DNA of 64,000 nucleotides from Malachius bipustulatus (Eukaryota; Arthropoda; Insecta; Coleoptera; Melyridae), in contig OU342632.1 in the NCBI GenBank assembly GCA_910589415.1, forward strand, positions 36,531,637 to 36,595,636. Direction: 5' to 3'. Shown piece by piece: positions 48,796 through 59,994 of the stretch. The position numbers and the translations under genes are program-made. Numbering within the stretch: the stretch's first letter is position 1; each line of letters opens with the position of its first letter. Below the pieces are notes generated by a model that was not told the origin of the DNA, did not search any database, and saw nothing but the letters and a program-made list of their open reading frames with translations.

Positions 48796-49356
48796 CAGGG
48801 TGATCAGTAACTCGCGCACTCAGAGCACGCTGCGGTAAACTCCACTTTTTAAGAGTGGTAAATTTTCTTACTGCAATGTTGTAAGTTCTTTTCTTCCAAA
48901 GATATGACCATTTTTGTAAAAAAAAGTGCCAACATTTCACTGAACATGTGAATAAGTTCGGGTTAGATGGTATTGTTATTATTTTTATTTCCATAGCAAC
49001 GAAGGCATTTAAATATTTTATATTCTAAGTTGAGTTTAGGCGGTTGCTAAACTTCAAATTTCTCGTTCAGATTTAGGAATGGTATCAATTTCCAACATTC
49101 TCAATTCCTCTGCATATAAAGAGGTTTTGTGGAAAAAAAAAATGATGAATTGTATGGTATCCGTTCCAGACATTACAGTAACCTGAATTTTCATTAATTT
49201 TTATCACGGTTATTGAAAAAATTACCTTTAAACTCGGATGATGGAAACTCTGTAACTTGAAAACCAACCGTTGGATTCAATTTTTTTTTTGCAGAATATG
49301 CTTAATGGGCTCTATATCGCCCTGTATTCGGAGTGCGCGAGTTACTGATCAGCCTG
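48796..49356. mobile_element. 561-bp element with CAGGGTGATCAGTAACTCGC ends
   Basis: TA-flanked. The left 26 bases and right 26 bases (GAGTGCGCGAGTTACTGATC then AGCCTG) are inverted. Internal pairing is weaker. A one-ended relative, ACAGAGGATGATCAGTAGCT followed by CGCG, is at about 54655. Confidence 0.8.
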
Positions 49357-49360
49357 TATA

Positions 49361-51689
49361 CCCCGTTTTGTGTAGAGGATAAAAGTCATTTTGCGTTTTT
49401 GTTGTAGAAGGCACTGTTTTCAAAATATCCCACAATGTAGAACTCCATGCAAATTTTTTGTAATGCAAACACCCTTCAATAACGATCACAAAAATTATTA
49501 ATTTCTGGAATAATCGAACGCGCTGCGTCAGCACAAATGCGCATAATATGTCGAAAAACCAAAGTTTTGCAATTATTGTGGAAAATCTAAAATTGAAAAA
49601 TATGTCTTAATTATACCAATGAACATTAACAATTACTTGAATTTTTACTGAAGGATTTTAGAAAACAACGTGAAATTAAATTAATTTCTGATGTGAAGCG
49701 TTATGCGCAATAATTTTAGCTTCATTTTGATACCAAAACCATTTCTGTCAGTTTAAACGGCGAGCAGGAATCCTCAAAAACCACTTTCGCAATGCTAATC
49801 CCCTATGGCCCGCTTTGAAAATCAACACCCTGTATAAAAAAAAACCTTTTTAAATGTAATCATAGCCAACTATATGACTTACATTAAAAAAAAACACAAG
49901 TTTACCAATGTCAACTCAAAAATGATACGACAAAAAAATTATAACGCCGTTTTAATGGCTATAAAATTACGATTTTCTTTGATCCTAATGATAGGAGTGC
50001 TATATATGCTCAGTATAAATAAATTCGTGAAATTTAATTTATGTCAAAAATATCTAGGGACTCATGAAGATTTTCAGAAAAACAAATGTTGCTTCGAATT
50101 TAGTTCATAAAACTGTACTTGTTTTCCCCTTTAACCAATCCTCTAACTGGAGTTTACGATATCCCTGTACTCTGTACTAAACATTGAAAAAAACTCCTGT
50201 AAATGAAAACACATTTTTTTGTCTATTGTATACAGGGTTATGCAAATTTCATGGTGCCAGTATTGGGATATTCTAAACCATAAAAGATATAGGGTTGCTT
50301 AAATTAGAGAAAAGTTGCGCTATTTTGTGGGCATCTCGAATCCGACAAAACCTACAAGATATCTGTGACTGCTCCTGAAATATCCTGAAAAAACTGAAAA
50401 ATTGATATATCTTATTTTTGCCATATCTTTCTTATTATTGAAAATTAATAAATAATTTTTCGTAGGCTTACATAAGCCGTTATGAGCTATTCATCTGACG
50501 TTTCAAAAATTTTCAAAGCCGACTAGATCCCAGAGTTTTCATAGCCAACTTTCGTTTTTCTTATGGCCGCCATATTATTTTTTTATTTCGTTCGACAAGA
50601 AAAAAATAATGCAAACCAAAGACTAATAAACTTCAAAAAATAAATTTCAAAAATGTTTGTTCTTTTTTTTCTAAAAAAAGACAACTTTTTAGATCGAATA
50701 TCATAGAGAAATTAACAAACTATAAGGCAAGCAGTATGACTTCATATTGACCTATTTCAGTTAAAAACTTTCTGTTTTTCTTGGAAAAAAGAAGAATAAA
50801 AATTTTCCAATTTTTTTTTCTAAAATTTTTAATTTTTGGTTTACATTATTTTTTTCTTATCGAACGACATAAAAAAATAATATGGCGGCCATAAGAAAAA
50901 CGAAAGTTGACTATGAAAACTCTGGGATCTAGTCGGCTTTGAAAATTTTTGAAACGTCAGATGAATAGCTCATAACGGCTTATGTACGCCTACGAAAAAT
51001 TATTTATTAATTTTCAATAATAAGAAAGATATGGCAAAAATAAGATATATCAATTTTTCAGTTTTTTTTCAGGATATTTCAGGAACGGTCACAGATATCT
51101 TGCATGTTTTGACGGATTCGAGATGGCCACAAAATAGCGCAACTTTTCTCTAATTTAAGCAACCCTGTATCTCTTATGGTTTAGGTTAGGATATCCCAAA
51201 CTGATACTGGTACCATGAAATTTGCATAACGCTGTATATTATGATGAAGATGGTGAAGATTTATCTATGATAAATTCTCCCATTTTGACCTTTCCAAAAT
51301 AATTGCAAGAACTTTCGGTTTTCGACATATATTATGCGCACCTGTGCTGACGCAGCGCGTTCGATTATCAGGACACCTTCGTGCGCGCCACTGACACACT
51401 GACAGTGATGTCCCGACACCTGGCGTTCTGACTATACAGAGGCTTTTCATCACCATGCAAAATACTGGCCGATCTGAAAGTTTCAGCCTTTCCGAAATTC
51501 ATGCACTTTTTGACACCAGCTCTTGGACTATAATGAATATTTCCAGAAATTAATAATTTTTGTGATCGTTATTGAAGGGTGTTTGCATTACAAGAAATTT
51601 TCATGCGTTCCTACATTGTGGAATATCATGAAAACATTGCCTTCTACAACAAAAACGTAAAATGATTTTATTCTCTAAACAAAACGGGG
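49361..51689. mobile_element. Foldback element with CCCCGTTTTG ends, interrupted
   Basis: The left CCCCGTTTTGTGTAGAG is inverted near 51672-51689. Long inner arms pair: AACACCCTTCAATAACGATC near 49470 with its complement near 51570, and GCGCTGCGTCAGCACA near 49520 with its complement near 51345. Inserted between the arms are 50233-51234 and a fragment at about 49830-50200 related to 38712-39358. Confidence 0.75.
50233..51234. mobile_element. 1002-bp palindrome, copy B of the 44678-45675 family
   Basis: TA-flanked, left CAGGGTTATGCAAATTTCAT inverted at the right end. Long arms pair over nearly their whole length. It differs from copy A at many positions (roughly one in eight by eye), and many of these differences are shared by both of its own arms (e.g. 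TTTTTCGTAGGC, TTGATATATC). Confidence 0.9.
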
Positions 51690-52015
51690 TGTCTACCAGA
51701 AATAACAAATTTGCATTAAAGTCAGTGGCGTAGAAATTATTTAACGAAAAAGGTAACTACACACCCAGATCTCTGCCACTTCACTTGATAGAAGAAATTT
51801 TTCATTGGGAGTATCATATCAGGTATAAAAAAAATCGAGTGATTCTAATCAGTCAATTTTTAGATATTAAAAAAATATTAAAAACTTTAACTTAACCCTG
51901 TATCTCGAAAACTAAAGCTCCATCGACCAATGTCTACTGGAAATTATTTGCCCAATTTTGCATTTCCTGCATGTCCTTTAAGTTTGTAACACCTATTTTA
52001 TTAACGACACCCTGT

Positions 52016-53790
52016 AAAACTAGAAAAATTATCACAGGACGCTGAGAGACTTAACTAATTTTTCCTAATTAATTTGAAACCAAACAATGGAAATAAATTG
52101 ATTTACAGGACTTAAGATCTATGATAGTACCTATAGAAAAAAATTTCTCCACTACTAAAATAAGGCAAGTGTTCAGGAGAAAAACCGCTATTTTGTAGAG
52201 AGAAAGGCTTTTATATTAAGAAACATCGTCAAAAAAGAGGAGACAAATCGGCAGAGATGTGAAAGGAGAGATGTGATGTTTATGGATATTATTATTAAAT
52301 TTATTTATTTGTAGAGATCAACCTTTAATTATAAAAAATAGTTCTCAAAGGGAAAAAATACAAAAAACTGATCAACGAAACTTCTTGTTTTGTTTTTTTG
52401 CACTTTGCAAAACATTTTTCAAGTTTTAAAGATTTTTGCAAATCTTTAGAAGAAAAATAATCAGGTCAGCAGAAATATGGAGATAAAAAAGGATTTACCA
52501 TGACGCTGGGAGATCTACTGAGCTTTATTATGAAAAAAATCTATAATCAAAATCAAAAAAATACAGGAGTTTACAAATAAAGTGTCTACAAAGATTTGTT
52601 GTGTTTTTTGTTTTAATTTTATATAAAAAATATAAGGTAGGTACATCAATATACGGTGTTCTATAATAATATTTAGCTCGCTGTCTTGAAAGGAACTATT
52701 AAAGGTGCCTAAAACTTTTCAGATCGTAAAAGGTGTCCTTCAACAATAAATGGCAGGTATCATACCTACATCCTATATCGGCAAGTCAAAGTATATTTTT
52801 TATACCTGTTCTCAAAACTTAGAATTTAAGGCATTAATATTTTGACGCATGAAGGCTACAAATATTTACTGTATAGTCTTATCCAGTCTAGCGGAGAATT
52901 ATAGCTGTTATTCACGAAATCGAAAATTTCAGCATAAGCCGCAAGCTAAAAAAAAAAAATAGTGTTGGATCAGTAAAAGTGAATAACAGCCATTTTTCGC
53001 AAGTAAAAGACGCTATTTTCTCTATGACCAATAAATTGTTAATATTATCTTTGTGTTGATAGTAATCTAAACATAAAATTAAAATAAACAGTACAAAAGA
53101 AATAGCAAGAAATAAAATAACATCAAATAAAAACAAATAAAATAACAAAAGAAATAACAAAAATAACAACAACTACCCAGTCGAAAACAAAATGAAATTT
53201 TATCAAGGAGAATCTGAATATTTAAAAAATACTTAATACGAATAACTTAACAGGAAATTTAAAATCAACAATACAAAGAAAAAAGCTTCAGCCATTCAGG
53301 CAACGGATAAAATAAAAAATATGCAAAAATTGCAATTTTTTTTTCTGAAATTTGGTACCTAGTCTTCATTTCTGGATATCTTCAAAGGTAATCTGCGATT
53401 TTATGATTTATGATGATGCCTCTATTAACAGTTCCTGAAGAAAACTTTATTAAGATCCATGTTAATCGGATGAAAATTTTTGTAAGATTAGGTACCGAAT
53501 TACTTATAATACTTAAATGAAGTAAGATAAAAAATTATTTTTGCTTTTAATTTCTGTTCTTTTTGCTTCATAATGCTATATGCTCATTAAGAATCTAAGA
53601 AATCCAAATAATCTGAGAAAAAATCAACATCACTGGCTGTTGCTGCCTAATTATCCTGAAAAAAAACTGAAAATCGGGATATCTTAGAATTTTTTCTCGG
53701 TCTTTTTGGCATGAGATCAGTATGAACATGAGCCTATAATAGAAACTACGAATTTCATTTTTCTTATTTAGCCATATCTTTTTATGTATA
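52016..53790. other. AT-rich intergenic
   Basis: No gene recognised. A small inverted pair, GCTGTTATTCAC (about 52904) and GTGAATAACAGC (about 52980), brackets a ~90-bp possible MITE. An A/T-rich tract with many AAATAA-type units runs 53080-53200. Confidence 0.4.
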
Positions 53791-54338
53791 CAGGGTGTTA
53801 GTTAAGTACGGGGCCAAACTCCAAGGGGTGCTTCCTTGAGTGTTTTTAAGAAGAAAAGTTCAAATAAACATGGTCCGAAAATGCATATTTTTCAAGAAAC
53901 AGGGTGTCAAACTTAAAAAAAAAATTCGAATGTTCGTGAATATCTCTAAACTCTTTCAATCAATTTTGTTGAAATTTGGCAGTTCTGTTTGTAATAACAA
54001 GAGGGTAATTTAGCCCCAATTAGATTAAAATTATTAATTCCAGTGGCGTCCCGGAAGACAGTCTGACTAATATTTTTGATTAAAAAATTGGGCGCCATGC
54101 ACTGACTTTTTTTTTTAATTTTGTATTTTTTTCGAATTAAGCAACTAGAAATACAACTATTTTATCTCTTGAGTTTTTTTCATATCTTGCTTTGTTTTCG
54201 AGAGAAAAAATAAAAGTTTGACACCCTGTATTTTGAAAAATATGCATTTTCGGACCCATGTTTATTTGAACTTTTCTTCTTAAAATCACTCAAGGAAGCA
54301 CCCCTTGGAGTTTGGCCCCGTACTTAACTAACACCCTG
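53791..54338. mobile_element. 548-bp foldback, CAGGGTGTTAGTTAAG ends
   Basis: TA-flanked; both ~105-bp arms are nearly identical (CAGGGTGTTAGTTAAGTACG, then GGGCCAAACTCCAAGGGGTG, and so on). The centre carries the CCAGTGGCGTC block seen in the 904-1857 foldback. Confidence 0.88.
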
Positions 54339-56487
54339 TATAAGTCATAAGGCATATAACATTAATTAAGTCGTCAAGAGAGATATTGCCTCTGATATAT
54401 TTCGAAAAGTTTCAAAGCAGACTAGACTATTCATAGTTCATCCAAAAAGCTCTAATAATTGGAATATTATTCAATAAGAGTAGAAAAAATTTGTATTTCT
54501 TATGGCTGCCATATTGGTTTTTCATGTCATTCGATCTAAAATAAAATTCAGGATATTAAAATGTAATATAGGTACCTACGTGTTTTCCTTTTTTTTTCCA
54601 TAAGGAACGATCCGGAACCGCCATACCTACTATGTTATCTCCCGCGCGGTATACAGAGGATGATCAGTAGCTCGCGTCCTCCAAATAAAGGGGTTTATAG
54701 AACCAATTAAAATTAAGGAAAATCTAAATAGTTAGTTTTCGAGTTACAAAGTTTCCCTCATCCAGATTTGAAGCTAATTATTATTTAATGAAGCACGAAG
54801 TGAGTGATCTGGGATTGCACTTGAGCAAAATCGGCCGAGCCGTTTCGAAATGGCGGCCATTTGAATTTTAGAAAAAATTGTTTAAGTTTTAATAACCCTG
54901 GTAAAAGCAATTAAGATGGAAAAAATTAAAAAAAAAACTTTGAAACTGTAAGCTAACAGGATTGGAAGAACATTTTTCGAAATTGAGGTTAGTGTAAAAA
55001 AATTTCATTATTTCTATTAATAATGCAGCCAGTGGCGTGGTAAAATGGCTAAATTTCTATAACCATTTATGAGCACATTTTTAAAGGAATTCATCTGAAT
55101 TTTTCACATTAGACAGCTATACTAATAACCTTTAACCATAAAAAAATTCAAAAGGCAAGTAATAAAAATTGAGGAGTTATTCCATATTTTTATTATTTCT
55201 ATAAAATTTCAAATTTTCTATTTCCAATACGCCCCTCTGTAACTTTTTAGAGTTTCAAGGTAGTGTAAAAAATTGAAGCTTAAAAAAATAGCTTGCGGGG
55301 GGCGTGCATAGGAAAAGGAGCAAAATTGTTTATATGCGATTGATTCGCTGAATTTTTTTTTTTTTTTGAATAAATTTAATAAGAACTGAGTTGTTATAGC
55401 ATTTACCTGTCCAAATTAAAGAGTTGTGTCTGTGTGTGTAAACACATAATCGTTAACCCGTAACACTCGGTATATTAAGAGTAATTTCATCAGGAAGGAT
55501 GTGAGTCGAAACGAAAATCGATTCGATACGGTGGTGACAATATTGCCCCAAAGTTGCCGAAAATGTGGTTTTATTTGTCAGCACACTGGCGATTCCACGC
55601 TAGATCACCTCCGGTTCTCTGAAAACGAGTCTATTATTTATTTCAAGGTCTATTTCGGCATTATCTTTGAAAATAAAACCATCAATTATCCCACAGGAAC
55701 CCTACTTTATAGCAGTGTCGTAAAGTGGCCGTTGTCCTTTTTCAGAACGTCTCAGCTGAAGAAGACATGGCAATTTCGGGACGTTAAACTGGAACAATAA
55801 TAAAATCAGTTTCGTCATTTTCGTGTGTAATATTGCGACTTTGCGGTACTTTTTGCACAAATGATTTGACCGTTACTTTTCGCAACAAAAAAGAACCTAA
55901 CTGTTCTGGGCAGTAAAAATTTTTGCTTTTATGCGCTCACATTTGCATCTTATTGTATAATGATGAAAGTTAGATGGCTTCACTTTCGTTTAGATTTGAA
56001 TAACGGTAAAAATTATGAGCTTTTTGTTGAGCTTTATTAGGCCTTAACGGTACCTATCTATATGTATATTTTGCAAAATAAAAATTTAGATGTACCTATT
56101 TGTCTCTTTATTGGGGGTTTATCCTTTAAGTGAGATCTAAATATTTATTAATAACATAGTGATATCTTAGTACAATAGGGGCGCGGCTATAGCAGGATAT
56201 TAGGTAGTCGAGTTAATAATTTTTAAAAGTTTTCCAGATATTGTAGGTAAAAGGCAAAATACTCCCTCCTTAAACGGCCAACTTATTTTGGACGTATTGT
56301 AGCGCTATATGTACTTTTATTTTTATTTAAAAAAATATGTATAGACTGTTTCGTAAGTAATTCCCATGTACCTAATCATCTGACTCAACTTGCATTGAAA
56401 ACAATCTTACAGGGATTGCTTTACAAAGTTGGAATTTAAAAATTGATTATTCGCGATAAGTTGAAAAAAATAATTGTAAATAATTCA
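54339..56487. other. Intergenic with a non-repetitive island
   Basis: About 54650-55400 contains diverged repeat pieces. About 55410-56000 is different: higher in G+C, without a detectable second copy in this window, and with a Kruppel-like site (complement TACGGGTTAACG, near 55452-55463) and homeodomain-type AT cores. A 99-codon frame at 55501-55800 begins with GTG and matches nothing I recognise, so I do not call it a gene. Confidence 0.4.
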
Positions 56488-57962
56488 CAGGGTGAGTCAT
56501 CATTAAGAATGAATGGTCACGGGAATATCTCAGAAACTAAGGGTCGTATACAGCCTCATCAAGCAAAAAAAAATTCTAAGGAAAGTGACCCTAAAAATTA
56601 CTAGGAAATAGTTTTAAGCTTCTAAAATGACCGCTTGGGGGCGTTAAGAGCCATGACTAAATAAAAAATTTTAATGTTCTCATCATTTTTCAAAATTAGG
56701 GTATATTCAAAATATTATGAGGGTATTACTGCTTAATAAAGAAAGTTCTATTTTTTTACCCTGCAGTTTTTTAAATAACTCTATAAATAAAATGGTGGGG
56801 AACGTCAAAGCTTTGTTAATTCAAATGATGATTATTCCAGTTAACTTCGACGGGATTTAAAAAGATTAGTCTCATTACTTCTTCTGTCAATTGCATTTTA
56901 CAATTTTTTTTTTGTTACCACCACAACAGCTAAAGGGCGTTGTCTGACACCAAATGTTTATTTTGACAGCTATTTTCTATTTTTTCTTCTGTTCATCATC
57001 ATTTTTGTAACTTCGTTATTGTTGGAGCTATAAAGTCGGTTAAATTAGCAAAAGTGAAGAATTTTTGCCGCGTTATTACAGTGGTTAAAACAGAAAAACA
57101 ATTGAAGCAGATTCGCGTCATGATTTTCAAAAACGGATTTTTTTTATATAAAAATAGGAATGTTCGCGTCATGAGCGAACTTTCAATTGTTTTTCTGTGT
57201 TGCCACTGTAATAAGCGACAAAAATTCTTCATGTTTGCTAATTGCTAACTTCATAGCTCCGATAATAACGAAGGTAATAGCAAGCGTTGAATATAAAAAA
57301 TAGAAAATATCAGATTTTTCATCACCCTCTGTCCTCTATGCATATTCACTTCACGCCCATGGAGACTTTTGATCGCCTTAAACATATTTGAATTTCAACA
57401 ATTTTAACCGATTTCATTTGATCGGTGCGCGGGTCCAAACTCTGAAAATTCTGAAAATCAACTTTGGCTCGCAGATATCTACAGTTGGGCGAAAGTTATC
57501 CAGCTGCGGTTTTCAATGTCACCTTAATAAGAGTTTAATTCTTTTTTTCGCAACGTAAAAATGAGTATTGCCATTAATTTGCGATATTTTCCTTGCATGT
57601 CAGATAACGCCTTCTAGCGGTTACGGTGATAACAAAATGAAAAATTCGTAAGATGCAAACCGGAATAATCGATATTTGAATAAACAAAGTTTTGACGTTC
57701 GCCAACCACTATATGTATTTAAGGAGTTATTAAAAAACTGCAAGATAAAAAAAATCGAGATTATTTAAGAATTTACACTCATGATTATGTTTAATGTACT
57801 CTAATTTTGAAAAAAAGAGAAAATAATTCCATTTTTTATTTGGTCATGGCTGTTACTGCCCCCTAGGGGTCATTTTAGAAGCTCAATACTATTTTCCAAC
57901 GATTTTTTTAGACACTTTTTTTGATTTTGAGATATTCCCGGTGACCATTCTTAATAACTCAA
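56488..57962. mobile_element. 1.47-kb foldback, CAGGGTGAGTCATC left end
   Basis: The left CAGGGTGAGTCATCATTAAG leads into arms that pair with 57840-57960 (TGGTCACGGGAATATCTCA / TGAGATATTCCCGGTGACCA; TTCTAAAATGACC / GGTCATTTTAGAA). The terminal bases on the right are eroded. Near the centre the mirrored frames 57232-56999 and 57054-57248 both begin 'MKNFCR', a palindrome effect. Confidence 0.8.
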
Positions 57963-58008
57963 CGTTATAAAAAATAAAAAGGACCCCGCCCGAATCCGGC
58001 GTTTCCGA

Positions 58009-58630
58009 GTTGGGCCAAATTACCTGAGTGACCCTTCGACTCAGGATGGCCTTATAATCCTGGAGCTCAGTTGGGCCAAGGAATTTTTAAATAGCGTTGA
58101 AGCCATTGGAGACTTGGTGGATTATTATCCGAGTTATTTGCATGCTCTTGTATGGCTACGTTGCCAGATTTTATAGAAATTCCTATTTTCATCATTAAAT
58201 AAAATTGAAAAAAATAAATAAATACTATTAATCTTGATGTATTATTTTTTTAAGTTCTATCAAATACATCAAGGGTATAGGTTTTTTTTCATTTTAGGAA
58301 CATTTGAAGGAAAAAAAAACCTACCCTGACCAAAGACCTGACTTACCGATGACGCTAAAGTGCAACATAGCCATAGGTAGGAACGTACCTACTACCTACT
58401 CGACTTCAATTATTAATAATAAATTGATTAGGTATACCTATCCGATCTACTAAAAGCCTCACTAAATAAATCTGGCAACACTGCTATATATATGGGCAAG
58501 GCCGCACATGTATTTCTTGCCTGTCCAGTTATGTTTCAGTATCTTTTATAATCCTCTTATTTCTCGTTTGTCGCCCAACTGAGCCCTGGGAGATTATGGA
58601 AGAACAAAATCCTTCGCCCAACTGTTTATA
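58009..58630. mobile_element. Short-armed inverted-repeat element
   Basis: The left block TCCTGGAGCTCAGTTGGGC (about 58061) is inverted as GCCCAACTGAGCCCTGGG (about 58571). A second GTTGGGC / GCCCAAC pair lies at the outer ends. The interior is AT-rich. Confidence 0.5.
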
Positions 58631-58784
58631 TCTTATAAATTGTTTAACTCCTGTAATAAAGGTAGCGACGAAAGGTTAATAATAACGAAAGGAGTCGCTG
58701 AACGTCCATTAAATGGGTATTTTATTAGTCTAAGATCAAAAAATTTATGTTTTCAACCCCTATCTTTGTAGAATCTCTAAATAC

Positions 58785-58828
58785 TTATTGATGATAAATT
58801 AATTAATTATTAATTATTTATCATCAAA
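58785..58828. repeat. AT-rich perfect hairpin
   Basis: TTGATGATAAATTAATTAAT and its complement form a stem of about 20 bp with almost no loop, bounded by a TCTAAGATCA direct repeat on each side (about 58728 and 58830). Confidence 0.5.
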
Positions 58829-58929
58829 AGTCTAAGATCATTTTTACAGCTGGAAACGAATCTAAAATTCAAAAATTTATAGGTAGGGTAGACAGCGTGG
58901 AGTCGACCTTTTAGTCCAGTGTCGGTAAA

Positions 58930-59600
58930 GTAAAAAAAAATGTACTAAAAGTTTTCATAGTCAACTTATTGACTATGGCTTTTCTTATGGCCACCATATT
59001 GTTTTTTTATGTTATTCGATATAAAAAAAATCATAAAAACTAAAAATTGTTAAACTTCAAAAAATAAATAAAAAAATTTTTTATTCTTCTTTTTTCTTTA
59101 CAAAAAAGACAACTTTTAAGACCGAATTTCATAGATAAATTAAAAAACCATAAGGCAAGCACTATTTCGGCGTATTTTACAAATGTTGACGTTTTTCGAC
59201 GATTTTTTTTTGGTTTTTCTTTGAAAAAATAAGAAGAATAAAAATTAATTTTATTTTTTTTTTGAAATTTATTGATTTTTGGTTTCCGTTATTTTTTTCA
59301 TATCTAACGACATAAAAAAATAATATGGCGGCCATAAGAAAAACGAAATATGCCTGCGAAAACTTTTGGTTCTAGTCGGCCTTGAAAATTTTTGTGATGA
59401 CAGATGGATAGATCTTAACGGCTTATGTAAGGCTACAAAAAATTATTTATTAATTTTTAATAATAAGCAAGATATGGCAAAAATAAGGAATCTCGATTTT
59501 TCAGTTTTTTCATATTTCAGGAGCAGTCACAGATATCTTGCATGTTTTGACGGATTCGACATGGCCACAATACTGCACATCTTTTCTCTAATTTAATAAT
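58930..59600. mobile_element. Degenerate copy C of the 1-kb palindrome family
   Basis: Shares TCATAGTCAACTT, TATGGC(C/G)(G/A)CCATATT, TAAACTTCAAAAAATAAA, GGCTTATGTAAGGCTACAAA and TATCTTGCATGTTTTGACGG in the same order as copies A and B. The left third is missing and arm pairing is weaker, so it is an older insertion. Confidence 0.75.
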
Positions 59601-59612
59601 AATCTGGACGAC

Positions 59613-59994
59613 AAAGTTTTGACAGGTGTCATTTTACAGAGCTGAAAACTTATTTTTTAAATACGCTGGTCATTCATCTTCACAAAAGGTACTCTTAATT
59701 TATTTCGATAAAACTAGCGGTTCTCAAGATAAATCGACTTTTATGCGAATTTTGTCAAAGTTCCGTCAATAGCAATCCATTATGTAGGTAGGTTTATCAA
59801 CAATAACCTGATTTTTACCTGTTTGTGTTTAGCATTAGTAGCTTTTTAGTGTTTCGCATTCCTAAAAACCGATTTATCACGAAAACTGGCAGTTTTACCG
59901 AAATAAATTAAGAGCACCTTTTTTAAAGATTAAGTATTAGACTATTCAAAAAAATAGTTTTTAGCTCTGTAAAGTGACACCTGTCAAAATTTTG
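59613..59994. mobile_element. 382-bp inverted-repeat element
   Basis: CAAAGTTTTGACAGGTGTCA on the left is inverted at 59974-59994 (TGACACCTGTCAAAATTTTG). Inner pairing includes TTACAGAGCT / AGCTCTGTAA and CTCTTAATTTATTTCG / CGAAATAAATTAAGAG. Confidence 0.8.

Larger units (their letters stand above)
47661..52015. mobile_element. Outer foldback element split by nested insertions
   Basis: The left end CAGGGTGTTAACGAATACGG and the right end (TTATTAACGACACCCTG) are inverted and TA-bordered on the left. Deeper pairing supports one element: GAGTTTTAGTTTTCGAGATA near 47704 is inverted near 51899-51918, and AATATCTAAAATTTGACTGA is inverted near 51835-51860. Between the arms lie the elements 47822-48686, 48796-49356 and 49361-51689. 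Confidence 0.65.

Noticed and set aside
55501..55800. A 99-codon gene downstream of even-skipped
   Set aside because: Starts with GTG, matches no family I recognise and has no clear splice context; a regulatory or chance frame is more likely.
56999..57248. Two similar small proteins starting MKNFCR
   Set aside because: Again mirror images across the centre of the 56488-57962 foldback.
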